DNA from: Desulfuromonadaceae bacterium
Lineage (GTDB): Bacteria; Desulfobacterota; Desulfuromonadia; Geobacterales; Pseudopelobacteraceae
Assembly: GCA_028681335.1 (NCBI GenBank)
Contig: JAQUIT010000022.1
Coordinates: 1 to 62,027, forward strand
Reading direction: 5' to 3'
Length of the DNA: 62,027 nt
In this document: in pieces, positions 29,720-37,920 of the stretch
Layout: each line of letters begins with the position of its first letter
Position numbering within the stretch: position 1 is the stretch's first letter
The notes under the pieces: model-generated
The model's input: the letters and a program-made list of their open reading frames with translations, nothing else
Database searches by the model: none
Told to the model about the DNA's origin: nothing
Program-made: the position numbers and the translations under genes

Positions 29720-29747
29720 ATAAAAACTATATTGACATAAAAACTAT
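29720..29747. repeat. Two direct repeats over the -35 box, likely WYL operator
   Basis: ATAAAAACTAT occurs at 29720-29730 and again at 29737-29747, 17 bases apart, on either side of and overlapping the TTGACA box. CGAATA and TATTCG at the outer ends also form an inverted repeat. This is a plausible operator for the divergent WYL protein. Confidence 0.5.
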
Positions 29748-29760
29748 TCGTATATATATT
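29732..29760 (+). promoter_or_regulatory. Promoter of the MBL-E2-E1-JAB operon
   Basis: TTGACA at 29732-29737 and TATATT at 29755-29760 are 17 bases apart, a near-consensus sigma-70 promoter. The strength of the promoter together with the overlapping repeats suggests tight repression. Confidence 0.7.
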
Positions 29761-29819
29761 ATGCGTACATTTTTTATACCCGTCTTGAAGAAAAACTTCA
29801 AGGAAAAAGGAGAATCACC

Positions 29820-30992
29820 ATGAGTGCCAAGATAACTTTTTTACCGGTTGGTAACGGAGATATGACCCTCATCACTCTCAATGACAGCAATGAGACAAAC
29901 ATTCTTATCGACGTGAACATCCGATCGGCAGCGGACGATCCGGATGATGATACATGCGATGCTGCGGCTGAACTGAGAAAGCGGCTAAAGACCGATGATA
30001 AGGGACGACCATATGTTAACGTATTCGTCTTGAGCCACCCAGACAAGGATCACTGCACCGGACTGAAGAAGCACTTTCACTTGGGGAAGCTGGATGATTA
30101 CGTCAGTGAGCCACCGGAAGGCGAAGATCTTAAAATCGTCATCAGGGAAATATGGTCGTCACCGATGGTGTTCAGACGGGCGAGTAAGAACCACACCCTT
30201 ACGGACGATGCAAAGGCTTTCAATACGGAAGCTAAGCGCAGAGTCAATCTCTACAAAGCGAATAGTGGTGTGAATATCACGGACGGGGACAGAATCCTTC
30301 TCATCGGAGAGGATGAAGACCCCGAAAAAATGAAGGGCCTTGAGGGAATCCTCAAAAAGCAAGGCGAAACCATCAACTGGATAAACGGTAGCTACAACAG
30401 CTTTGCATGGATGAGAGTGCTTGGTCCCTTCCCCAAGGGTGACGAGGAACAGGAAAAATCTCTCATCAAGAACCATTCCAGCGTTATCATTCAGTATCAC
30501 ATTGCCTCGGACCTGACGCACCCCGAAGCCTGTATTTTCCTAACTGGTGGGGATGCAGAAGTCGCCATTTGGAAAAAACTTTGGGAGAAATACAAGGACA
30601 ACACTGACTACCTAAAATATGACCTACTCCAAGCTCCGCACCATTGTTCATGGCATGTCCTTTCCTTTGACAGCCAGAGCCAGTGCGATGATCCCAAAGT
30701 TGATGCAGATGCCAAATCTGCGCTTTCTCAAGCGAACTATGGCGCATATATCGTGTCCAGCAGCAAGGCCATTAAGGACGACGGCTCGGACCCGCCTTCC
30801 TACGCAGCGAAGCAGGAATATCTGACCATTTCAAAAAACTTCAAATGTACCGGCGAATACCCGAACGAAACATCTCATGAACCACTGGAATTCCTAGTTG
30901 CTGCTGATGGGCCACAACCTCCAAGTAAGAAAAAAGCATCGGCTAGCGTTGCTGCAATTGCAATGGCCAGGGAACCTCTTTCGCATGGGTAG
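29820..30992 (+). CDS. Metallo-beta-lactamase-fold protein of the E1-E2 operon
   Basis: The 390-residue product has the MBL signature HPDKDH at residues 73-78, preceded by a beta-rich start (FLPVGNGDMTLI, ILIDVNI), and later GGDAEV and APHHCSWH metal-ligand candidates. This is the ComEC/RNase-like MBL group, so a hydrolase of nucleic acid or nucleotides is likely. MBL genes are known next to prokaryotic E2/E1/JAB genes. A strong AAGGAGAATCACC site precedes the ATG. The C-terminus is low-complexity (KKKASASVAAIAMA), and the stop overlaps the next gene by eight bases. Confidence 0.78.
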   Translation: MSAKITFLPVGNGDMTLITLNDSNETNILIDVNIRSAADDPDDDTCDAAAELRKRLKTDDKGRPYVNVFVLSHPDKDHCTGLKKHFHLGKLDDYVSEPPEGEDLKIVIREIWSSPMVFRRASKNHTLTDDAKAFNTEAKRRVNLYKANSGVNITDGDRILLIGEDEDPEKMKGLEGILKKQGETINWINGSYNSFAWMRVLGPFPKGDEEQEKSLIKNHSSVIIQYHIASDLTHPEACIFLTGGDAEVAIWKKLWEKYKDNTDYLKYDLLQAPHHCSWHVLSFDSQSQCDDPKVDADAKSALSQANYGAYIVSSSKAIKDDGSDPPSYAAKQEYLTISKNFKCTGEYPNETSHEPLEFLVAADGPQPPSKKKASASVAAIAMAREPLSHG

Positions 30993-33219
30993 GAACAAGA
31001 AGAAAAATAGATCAGTAATACGGAAATTGACTATTCCTCCCTCGATATCGCAAGCGGTGAGGGAGTTAGAGAATTTCCCAGATGTACTGTTAGTGGGAGA
31101 ACCGGTACCGTCTAGGCGTGGGTGGGGGGTTGTAACGATGTTCTCTGTCCCACTTCCAAGTAGGGCTACCGAACTCGGGATAAGTTCAACTGGAGTTAAA
31201 GAATCCGAACCGGTCATGTTTTTGTTCCCTATCAGCTATCCTCGAAAAGCTCCCAAGGTCAGGCTTAGAGAGGATTTCCCACGGAATCTCCCGCATCTTT
31301 ATCCTGGCTCGGTAAAGGATTTTGTTGTCCCATGTATATATGATGGTTCTTTGGATGACCTGTTACATCAGGGAAAGGGCCTGCATGGGATTCTGGAACA
31401 GGTTCAGGATTGGTTGAGAAAAGCAGCGAGCAATAGCCTTATCAATAACAGACAGGGATGGGAGCCAATTCGGTTTGATTCGGCAGACAACTTCATCATC
31501 TATGAACACGCAAAGTTACGTGGGCTTGAAACCGATGAGGCAGGCTGCAAATTTTTGTCATGTGAAAGTTTTGAACTGAGCACAGCGACGTTTTTCAAAA
31601 TCTACCGCTATCTTCCAGAGGTTCTTAACGGCTGGTATGCGCGTGACTTCGGCCAAAGTGACATCAGAGACGATAACTTTATAGTCGGACAGCGGCCTGT
31701 CATGTTTTGTTGGCCGGATAAGAATTTAATTGTTGGCGAGTATTTCCCCGAGACAGTAACCAACCTTGGTGAATTATTGGCAAAAAGCAGGACCTATGGC
31801 ACCTATGATGTTTTTTGGCAGCAGATACAGTTGCTGTGGATCAAGTTACGGGAGTTTTCACGTATTGTCGATGTGATAACGATCCACTGCGTAAGAAGGC
31901 CGCTGTCTTTGATCGGCCAGAGCACCAACCTGGAACTCCTGGCGTACAGAGTACGTCTCAAATATAACTTAATTGGGGTCGCTGATATGAACTCTCCGGT
32001 TGAACCAGTCTGTCATATTCATGCAGTGGGACCAGAACTGCTGCAGAGCATGTCCGGGTCATCACCAGCCAAAATGGAGTCAATCATTCAAATCGGATGC
32101 GGAAGCTTAGGGTCAAAAATTGCGATGCACCTTTGTAAAGCCGGTCATGGACCGTTTGCCTTGATTGACGACAAACATATGTCAGAGCACAACCTCGCAC
32201 GTCATGCTCTTGCCAAGACGGTAGGGAATAAGGCTGAAATATTGAAGAAGGAAATCGACATATTCAATGTTGGAGCAACAGCGCACCCAAATTCTTTACA
32301 AGATTTCGTTGGCAAGGATGACGCCCGTTTATTCGAGAAGGAAAGCCTGATTATAGATTCCACAGCTTCCATCAGCGTCAGAGAAACCCTGGCTTCCCTA
32401 CCTGCCGCTACCAATAATTCGCGGGTGTTCCAGACTGGTCTCTACAATGAGGGGCAGATGGGGTACCTCACCATTGAGGGAAAAGCACGGAATCCGCGAG
32501 TCGATGATTTGTCTGCTGCACTATTCGATGCCGCTATCGACAATGGCATGATTTCCAAGTCTTTGGTTGCCTCGGATGCAACATTCAGAAGGCATGCGAC
32601 GGGACAAGGCTGCGGTTCGTTTACCACCGTGATTGCCGACACAAGAATTTCCATGTACTCAGCTGCAATGGCTGAGCGAGCCAAGCAGGCTTATGAAGGT
32701 GGTATCAGTGAAAACGGGGAATTATCGCTGGGGTTTGTATCTCAAACTGGCATGTCGCTGGAGTGGAAAACCTCAAATTTAGGGAAAACCCATACCGTCC
32801 CACTTGGCAATCGGGATTGGGAACTTAGGGTGCTTGCTCCTGCGTATGACGGGATGGCGGAAGAAGTCGGCCAGTGGCCCGCCACCGAAACAGGAGGGAT
32901 ACTTATCGGTCGGCTTTGCCTTGCCAGGAAATGTGCAATCATCACCAGGGTTATTGAAGCTCCTCCTGACTCTATCCGCACGAGCGGCAGGTTTGAACTC
33001 GGCACAGAGGGCTTGGTAGGCAGGATAACTGCCATACAAAAATCCTCCGGATTGACGTATCTGGGTACCTGGCACAGCCATTTACACGGGAGCACGCCAT
33101 CAGGTATTGATGCAGCAACATTGAAAAAGATTAAGGCGTTGCGCTTGGGTATTCCGGCATTCAATCTTATTTGGCATAGCGGTACTTTGACCTGCTTTGC
33201 TGACTATGGTGACTACTGA
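30985..33219 (+). CDS. E2-E1-JAB fusion protein (ubiquitin-like conjugation)
   Basis: The 744-residue product combines three activities. Residues 25-150 look like a prokaryotic E2: PISYPRKAPKVRL, then a candidate catalytic C117 in VPCIYDGS, then a helical end. Residues 365-565 are a ThiF/E1 adenylation domain: GCGSLGSKIA at 371-380, ALIDDKHMSEHNLARH, and a possible E1 Cys at 543 (GQGCGS). Residues 610-744 are a JAB/MPN protease with E635, the HSH pair H697/H699 and D709. Cap2 plus Cap3 of type II CBASS are related in chemistry, but no cGAS-like enzyme is here. The start ATG 30985 overlaps the MBL stop. Confidence 0.82.
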   Translation: MGRNKKKNRSVIRKLTIPPSISQAVRELENFPDVLLVGEPVPSRRGWGVVTMFSVPLPSRATELGISSTGVKESEPVMFLFPISYPRKAPKVRLREDFPRNLPHLYPGSVKDFVVPCIYDGSLDDLLHQGKGLHGILEQVQDWLRKAASNSLINNRQGWEPIRFDSADNFIIYEHAKLRGLETDEAGCKFLSCESFELSTATFFKIYRYLPEVLNGWYARDFGQSDIRDDNFIVGQRPVMFCWPDKNLIVGEYFPETVTNLGELLAKSRTYGTYDVFWQQIQLLWIKLREFSRIVDVITIHCVRRPLSLIGQSTNLELLAYRVRLKYNLIGVADMNSPVEPVCHIHAVGPELLQSMSGSSPAKMESIIQIGCGSLGSKIAMHLCKAGHGPFALIDDKHMSEHNLARHALAKTVGNKAEILKKEIDIFNVGATAHPNSLQDFVGKDDARLFEKESLIIDSTASISVRETLASLPAATNNSRVFQTGLYNEGQMGYLTIEGKARNPRVDDLSAALFDAAIDNGMISKSLVASDATFRRHATGQGCGSFTTVIADTRISMYSAAMAERAKQAYEGGISENGELSLGFVSQTGMSLEWKTSNLGKTHTVPLGNRDWELRVLAPAYDGMAEEVGQWPATETGGILIGRLCLARKCAIITRVIEAPPDSIRTSGRFELGTEGLVGRITAIQKSSGLTYLGTWHSHLHGSTPSGIDAATLKKIKALRLGIPAFNLIWHSGTLTCFADYGDY

Positions 33220-33245
33220 TTAACGGCCAGAAGGAGATGACCAAC

Positions 33246-33704
33246 ATGATTAAGGCCATTGTGTATTTGCTCGTTGTACTGAGCGGCTATATTGCGTTCG
33301 GACTTCAGTTGCTGTCTGGGAATATTATAATCCCGGAGGAAATACGTCTTCCCCTATACTGCGGAATATGTGGGGGCATAGGTGGGATCACCTACTGCAT
33401 GCGGGGCGTGTATCTTAATGCCTGCGTCTTTGACCGTTGGACCGAAAAGTGGCTCCCCTGGTACTTCATACGACCGCTCGTAAGCTTTATATGCGGCGTT
33501 GTCAGTTATGTCTTTCTTAAGTCGGGGCTGATTGTCCTCGAAGCCCAACAAAGCGAGCACCCCACGAATTTGGCATTCTACGCACTGGCATTCATTGCAG
33601 GGTTGAACGTCGATAAATTTATTGAAAAACTTGAGGACATTGCCCAAGTATCATGGGGTATTAAGAAAAGCCGGATTTCTTCAAAAGATGGTGAAAATGA
33701 TTGA
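33246..33704 (+). CDS. Multi-span membrane protein of the E1-E2 operon
   Basis: The start ATG 33246 has AAGGAG nine bases upstream; the ATG at 33237 is too close to that site. The 152-residue product has about four hydrophobic segments (AIVYLLVVLSGYIAF, LYCGICGGIGGITY, RPLVSFICGVVSYVFL, NLAFYALAFIAGL) and a charged cytoplasmic tail. No family is recognised. It is 26 bases after the E2-E1-JAB gene. By position it could be the membrane target or effector of that system. Confidence 0.6.
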   Translation: MIKAIVYLLVVLSGYIAFGLQLLSGNIIIPEEIRLPLYCGICGGIGGITYCMRGVYLNACVFDRWTEKWLPWYFIRPLVSFICGVVSYVFLKSGLIVLEAQQSEHPTNLAFYALAFIAGLNVDKFIEKLEDIAQVSWGIKKSRISSKDGEND

Positions 33705-33749
33705 TCCCAGGCACATACCTCCCTCAACGTAAAAGAAAGAAAAGGAGCA

Positions 33750-35279
33750 TTAGAGTAACGGCATCGAACTTGCGATAAATTCCGCAAACGGCTTAATTTC
33801 CCCACGCGAACTAGCCGCCTCAAGGGCTGCCATGTACTCACTCCGCTGTTCAATCCGGATTACCGTCCACGGATACCCGCCAGAAGCCAGCATGGCATTC
33901 ATCAGGAACCGGCCCAATCTGCCATTACCGTCAAAATACGGGTGGATGTACACAAACAGAAAATGTCCAAGAACAGCTCGTACTGCTGCGTTCGCTTCAG
34001 CCTCCAGCAGATCGCACAGTTCCGGCATCATGTCACGGACTGCATCCTGGGAGGGGGGAACATGGGTTGCTCCCCTGATAAAAACCTTGTCAGTTCTGTA
34101 ACCGGCCAGATCTGCCGGTTTGAGAAAACCGGCATCGACATTGGGTGAGAAAAGATTGCGATACCATGAAGCGTGATCCTGCCGGAAAGCAGTGCCAGGG
34201 TTTGCCCCTGTCAAAATGCTTCTGATCGTAGCTTTGACCTCATTATGAGCAAGCCAGTACCCATGTGCCGCCATGGCGTTTTTCATTTCCGCGTCAGAGT
34301 CATTACTGTCCGGATTCCAGTCCCCGGTGGCAACCTTTTGAATAAGTTCCGGAGTGACGCGATATCCCTCAATGGATAGAGAGTGATACGCATCGGTTTT
34401 GTAGTTTTCTTCAACTACATCCATAAACTTCTCAATGTCGGACGGGATACCGGGTTCAGGCGGAAAACAACTGGAAACGGTCTCTCGCATGGCTTGCCAC
34501 ATTAAACGCATCCGCAGGACGTAGGGCGATTGCGCTCTGGTGAAAGCCAGGGCCGGCGGTGCAACACTGAATGGATTTGACTCGTTGACCACAAATCCTG
34601 CTGCTCTCATGGTTGCCAGCACATTATCCGCTAACTCTCCACGACCAGATACCCGCAGAGCCCCGGCGAGGCGCCCAGCAATCGTGCTATGGCCACCTTC
34701 AAGCAATTCCCTGTTAAGATCCGACGCATCGCGTAACTGATGAAGCGCAATGTGCGCATCTTGGGCATAGGTGGTGAAAAATGCTTCGGGTACGCGAATG
34801 AGTGCTACTGGTAGCGACAGAACACGGATTTGCTCAATAAGCTGGATTTTGGCGACAGGGGTGAAATCCTTGGCCTTATAGTCCAAGATCGAACAATTGT
34901 CAGGCAGCTTCAGCAGACCATTCTGCCCAAGTGGTGAGTGAATCACGACCTGTTGCGGCGTTATGGTCTTTCCCGTGTGCAGAAACAATGAGTATTCAGC
35001 TGACACATGCCACTGATCGCCAAAGCGTTCTGTGCAATAGCCCTGAATGAAGTCACGCATCGCCGCATACCAGGGAGTACTGTCGCCAGTGTCTTCGCCC
35101 GGCCGACATGGCATATACCATCCTTTGACAATAGACCGCAGGAAGCCGTTCTTGACTAGACTTTCCCGCTGCAAACGGGTAAGGTCTCCTGATTTTATGG
35201 CGGTTTTTCCGTTGTCCTGCAACTGCTTCAGGGCTGTTAAAGCTTCGGCAAGCCTGCGTTGTGCCGGTGTTGTGGCCAT
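33750..35279 (-). CDS. Fic-domain protein with AbiEi-like N-terminal region
   Basis: Fic enzymes transfer AMP or related groups to proteins. The core motif HPYFDGNGRLGR is intact near residue 430, and a class II inhibitory motif SLSIEG lies before it (about residue 303), suggesting self-inhibition. The first 200 residues resemble the winged-helix AbiEi-type antitoxin (LVKNGFLRSIVKGWYMP, HVSAEYSLFLHTGK), which would bind DNA. The 509-residue protein therefore may be a toxin, its inhibitor and its own regulator in one. It is convergent with the membrane protein gene. Four phased repeats sit in its promoter. Confidence 0.78.
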   Translation of the reverse strand: MATTPAQRRLAEALTALKQLQDNGKTAIKSGDLTRLQRESLVKNGFLRSIVKGWYMPCRPGEDTGDSTPWYAAMRDFIQGYCTERFGDQWHVSAEYSLFLHTGKTITPQQVVIHSPLGQNGLLKLPDNCSILDYKAKDFTPVAKIQLIEQIRVLSLPVALIRVPEAFFTTYAQDAHIALHQLRDASDLNRELLEGGHSTIAGRLAGALRVSGRGELADNVLATMRAAGFVVNESNPFSVAPPALAFTRAQSPYVLRMRLMWQAMRETVSSCFPPEPGIPSDIEKFMDVVEENYKTDAYHSLSIEGYRVTPELIQKVATGDWNPDSNDSDAEMKNAMAAHGYWLAHNEVKATIRSILTGANPGTAFRQDHASWYRNLFSPNVDAGFLKPADLAGYRTDKVFIRGATHVPPSQDAVRDMMPELCDLLEAEANAAVRAVLGHFLFVYIHPYFDGNGRLGRFLMNAMLASGGYPWTVIRIEQRSEYMAALEAASSRGEIKPFAEFIASSMPLL

Positions 35280-35296
35280 TGTACTCCTCGTCCTTT

Positions 35297-35382
35297 GCTA
35301 GATTATTGTGACTTACGATAGCTAGATTATTATGAGTTGTCAACGCTAGATTATTGCGTGCTGCCACAGCAAGATTATTCTG
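35297..35382. repeat. Four direct repeats with exact 24-bp period in the fic promoter
   Basis: On the plus strand GCTAGATTATTGTG-like units start at 35297, 35321, 35345 and 35369 (the last is GCAAGATTATTCTG). On the fic strand, TTGACA (35338-35343) and TATCGT (35315-35320) form a promoter with a 17-bp spacer, and repeat 2 fills that spacer. Tandem binding by the DNA-binding N-terminus of the Fic protein is likely. Confidence 0.75.
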
Positions 35383-35392
35383 CTGAAGAATT

Positions 35393-35417
35393 AAAAAAGG
35401 CGACCACTTGGGCCGCC
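35393..35417 (-). terminator. Rho-independent terminator of the 35.5-51 kb gene series
   Basis: On the minus strand GGCGGCC and GGTCGCC form a 7-bp stem with loop CAAGT followed by TTTTTT. It lies downstream of the 45-residue gene that ends the series, and just before the fic promoter. Confidence 0.7.
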
Positions 35418-35453
35418 TCTATCCAGGCCGGACGGGTATCCGGTCTGAAGATG

Positions 35454-35591
35454 CTAGCAAGGTCTCACGCCGGCATATATGGCAAGAACCTCGAATTCGC
35501 CACCGACAATGTTGTTGCGGTGCAGCGCCTTCTCAAATTCCTCCCAGCTCAGCGTGAATTCCCTACCGTTGATACGTGCTCTAACTGACAT
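35454..35591 (-). CDS. Small hypothetical protein, 45 residues
   Basis: This reading frame is short but is supported by a GGGGGAT ribosome site, by a switch-type leader like those of its upstream neighbours, and by a terminator just after it. The product begins MSVRARINGREFTLSWEEF and ends with a Cys. No family is recognised. Confidence 0.55.
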   Translation of the reverse strand: MSVRARINGREFTLSWEEFEKALHRNNIVGGEFEVLAIYAGVRPC

Positions 35592-35728
35592 GACTCTATC
35601 CCCCTTTGATGTTTTGTTGGTGGCCCAAAAGGGCTCCCTACAACCACCGCCGGAACGGTGGCTCTAAGGAACCCTCTTGAACCGGGGGGAAGAGTCGAGG
35701 GAGTGCGCATGAAGCGCCGCTCCCCCGT
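35592..35728 (-). promoter_or_regulatory. Switch-type leader of the 45-residue gene
   Basis: On the minus strand the ribosome-site arm GGGGGATAGAGTC (35592-35604) can pair with the middle arm GACTCTTCCCCCC (35684-35696), which can also pair with the 5' arm ACGGGGGAGCG (35718-35728). This copy has an extra hairpin (CCACCG/CGGTGG) in between. Confidence 0.55.
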
Positions 35729-35731
35729 TAT

Positions 35732-36223
35732 TTATAAAAGTCCTCGTTCGACAAAACTCAGGAACTCGTCATCACCGACGATGATGTGATCCAGTACCCG
35801 GATGCCGAGGATGTCGCCGCTCTCCTTGAGTCGCTTGGTGATAGCGATATCTTCGCTGCTTGGGGTCGGATCACCTGTCGGATGGTTGTGTACAAGGAGG
35901 ATGGCTGCCGCATTGGACAGACATGCCGTCTTGAAGACCTCCCGTGGGTGAACGATGGCCTGATTGAGTGAGCCGATGGACACCCGGTCGAAACAGACGA
36001 TCCGGTTCTTGCCATCCAGATGCAACACCACGAAATGCTCCTTCGTCTCACGACGGAGATCCCGGAACATCTCATAGACCTGTTCAGGTTTCGTGAAGCG
36101 CATTGTCACCCATTCCGGGGCATCGTCGCGCACGACTTCGTTTCTGTATCGGGCCTCGATTGAGCGCACCGTGATTCGTTTGGTGACCGGCGGTACCGGC
36201 TCACCGAAGAGATTGAGATTCAT
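35732..36223 (-). CDS. RadC-family JAB/MPN protein
   Basis: The 163-residue product is a plasmid RadC-like protein. It has the JAMM-type motif HNHPTGDPTPSSEDI with the two His and the Asp, preceded by VVLHLDGKNRI and followed by LDHIIVGDDEFLSF. The helix-hairpin-helix half of full RadC is missing, as is usual for mobile-element versions. The biochemical role is not settled. A switch-type leader precedes the ATG. Confidence 0.82.
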   Translation of the reverse strand: MNLNLFGEPVPPVTKRITVRSIEARYRNEVVRDDAPEWVTMRFTKPEQVYEMFRDLRRETKEHFVVLHLDGKNRIVCFDRVSIGSLNQAIVHPREVFKTACLSNAAAILLVHNHPTGDPTPSSEDIAITKRLKESGDILGIRVLDHIIVGDDEFLSFVERGLL

Positions 36224-36277
36224 GTCCGCCTCCTAAAATGTTGAGGCGGACTCCCCCCAGGGGCAGTGTCCGCCCCC
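36224..36277 (-). promoter_or_regulatory. Switch-type leader of the radC-like gene
   Basis: Ribosome-site arm GGAGGCGGAC (36224-36233), middle arm GTCCGCCTC (36243-36251) and 5' arm GGGGGCGGACA (36267-36277), minus strand. The middle arm matches the ribosome site over 9 bp without a mismatch and the 5' arm over 7 bp. A CCCC/GGGG hairpin lies between the 5' and middle arms. Confidence 0.7.
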
Positions 36278-36303
36278 ATAGGGTTGATAGTTATTGTTTC
36301 AGG

Positions 36304-36816
36304 TTACTGGAGCGCCAACACGGCCTCCCGGAAGCCCACCCCATCCAGTTCCATCGTGGCGCTGATGGAGTCCCATGACCGATTACAGACGAAACAGTGG
36401 ACATGGTTGTCATACAAGGCCATTGACGGATTACTGTCCTCGTGAAACGGACAGCACCGGTGCCTCCCCTTGGGGAAGTCGATGATGCTGGTGATGGGAT
36501 ACTGCCGGGCCTGGTCGATCATCTCAGGAGTGATCCCGCCGGGAGCCTGTACCGTCTCCTTACCATTGACATGGTTAAGAAGTGCCGTTGCCTCCCTTTT
36601 AAGGGGGCGCAGTTCTTTTTCCTGGTCTTTGATGAAAGATTCCGTCAGGGCCTTTACTAATGGATCGTTACTTCGCTCGATCCGCCGTTGGGCTGCCCAT
36701 ATTTCACGCTCCAGATGCTTGATTTGTGGTTGCAGAAAAGTAAGCCGACGCATGATCGCATAGCGTTCCGGTACGCCGAATTCCTTCGCCGCAGAGATGA
36801 CGGTTGTTACAGTCAT
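36304..36816 (-). CDS. CHC2 zinc-finger (DnaG-like) protein
   Basis: The C-terminal 55 residues form a CHC2 zinc finger like that of primases: RHRCCPFHEDSNPSM followed by HCFVCNRS, with C, H, C and C ligands. The first 90 residues are helical and probably a coiled coil. No primase catalytic (TOPRIM) domain is present, so it is not a full primase; it may bind DNA. The start ATG 36816 has GGAGG nine bases upstream, and the longer frame to 36855 is rejected. It is 35 bases after the upstream gene and has no leader of its own. Confidence 0.72.
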   Translation of the reverse strand: MTVTTVISAAKEFGVPERYAIMRRLTFLQPQIKHLEREIWAAQRRIERSNDPLVKALTESFIKDQEKELRPLKREATALLNHVNGKETVQAPGGITPEMIDQARQYPITSIIDFPKGRHRCCPFHEDSNPSMALYDNHVHCFVCNRSWDSISATMELDGVGFREAVLALQ

Positions 36817-36851
36817 TCTTCTCGCACCTCCTGTTGCTTGATACGCTATGT

Positions 36852-37307
36852 TCACACCACACCTCCCACTGTCCTGACCGAACGGAACGGAGTTCCCCAG
36901 ACAGCTTCACCTCCGGAACTGCTCCGGGATTTGATCTCCAGGTGGCATGGTATCCACCCGGTTGACCGACCGACAATGAAACGCCGGCGGTCACCGTAGC
37001 AGTCGATGACCTCCACGCGCTTTCCCTCAAGTCCGATCAGTTCGGCTGTCAGGTCGGCACGCGAGCGCCATCCGGTGGCAAGGTTCTTCTGGCGGGCTTT
37101 ATCAACCAGGGCGGCATATTTGTCATAAGCCATCATGGTGCCGCGTTCGGTGAGTTCAGGAGAAAGATCGGGTGAGTTCAGTTCTGCTGCCAGGGCAGCT
37201 GCCTTCTTCAGGGCAACATCAAAGCCCAGGCAGGTAATGAACTCACCGTGGTCGAGAACATAGACGCCGCCGGCATAGCCGGGGTTGAGAGTGATTTTGG
37301 TACTCAT
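36852..37307 (-). CDS. Hypothetical plasmid protein
   Basis: The start ATG 37307 has AAGGAGG six bases upstream; the in-frame ATG 18 bases earlier lies in the leader. The 151-residue product has no motif I recognise: a short beta-rich start (NPGYAGGVYVLDHGEFITCLG), a helical middle, and a beta-rich end (RVEVIDCYGDRRRFIVGRS). It shares its transcript and leader with the CHC2 gene. Confidence 0.55.
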   Translation of the reverse strand: MSTKITLNPGYAGGVYVLDHGEFITCLGFDVALKKAAALAAELNSPDLSPELTERGTMMAYDKYAALVDKARQKNLATGWRSRADLTAELIGLEGKRVEVIDCYGDRRRFIVGRSTGWIPCHLEIKSRSSSGGEAVWGTPFRSVRTVGGVV

Positions 37308-37374
37308 GGTCTGCCTCCTTTGCAAAAGTAGCGAGGAGACAGACTGCCCCCGTAGGGAGTGTCATATCTCCCCG
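37308..37374 (-). promoter_or_regulatory. Switch-type leader of the gene ending at 36852
   Basis: Minus strand: ribosome-site arm GGAGGCAGACC (37308-37318), middle arm GTCTGTCTCC (37335-37344), 5' arm CGGGGAGATA (37365-37374), with a CTCCC/GGGGG hairpin between. Both alternative pairings are complete when G-U pairs are allowed. Confidence 0.7.
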
Positions 37375-37397
37375 CAGGATAGCTGATGGTTGGCGAT

Positions 37398-37919
37398 TTA
37401 GTCGCGCAGCCGTTCGTCCCTGCAGCACTCGCCTATGAAGTGGGCGTAGTCGTCTCGCTGATAGAAGATACGCGCTGAGGATTGCGGTATCATGCTGCTG
37501 CAACCGACACATTTGACGGCCCGTTCAAGAGAACTGTCCGGGGAGTTAAGCTCCCGGATAAAGGTCTCTTCGCATTCCTGGCAGTCGTATAACTCCCGGT
37601 CGATCCCCAACAGGGTGTCGGTTCGGGCGACTTCCAGAAAACAACCGCATAATGGGCAACCAAGCTGTCCGGTGTCGCCGCGTTCCGCATTCCGTTCATG
37701 TACATAATTGTTGCGGGCGACGCGGAGATTCTCTTCAAAGTCGATCTCCATCCGCTCACAGAAATGCATCAGATCTGTGAGCATGTCCTTGACATCATCT
37801 TCGTCGCCGTCGAAATCCCGACTTTCGAGGGTAAGGCAATATGCCTGCATGACCGTGTCGATCCTGCCGGCACGTTCCTCATTGGTCGGTTCGTCTGACT
37901 GTTGTTCATGAGGGCTCAT
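37398..37919 (-). CDS. Hypothetical protein with zinc-ribbon motifs
   Basis: The 173-residue product has CPLCGCF with CQEC downstream, and later CVGCS and CCRD, a zinc-ribbon-like arrangement. The N-terminal third is acidic and helical. Its ATG lies one base from the stop of the upstream gene, with GAGGGGGTGGTGAC as ribosome site, so translation is coupled. Function unknown. Confidence 0.55.
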   Translation of the reverse strand: MSPHEQQSDEPTNEERAGRIDTVMQAYCLTLESRDFDGDEDDVKDMLTDLMHFCERMEIDFEENLRVARNNYVHERNAERGDTGQLGCPLCGCFLEVARTDTLLGIDRELYDCQECEETFIRELNSPDSSLERAVKCVGCSSMIPQSSARIFYQRDDYAHFIGECCRDERLRD

Positions 37920-37920
37920 G

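Noticed and set aside
30985..33219. Type II CBASS
   Set aside because: No cGAS/DncV-like enzyme is adjacent. The nearest nucleotidyltransferases are of RlaP and CCA type, in a separate divergent operon.
35297..35382. CRISPR array or replication iterons
   Set aside because: Only four short units with 10-bp gaps, located inside the fic promoter, and no Cas or Rep gene nearby.
35337..35588. 83-codon plus-strand frame
   Set aside because: It starts within the fic operator repeats and runs opposite the terminator and the 45-residue gene, without a ribosome site.
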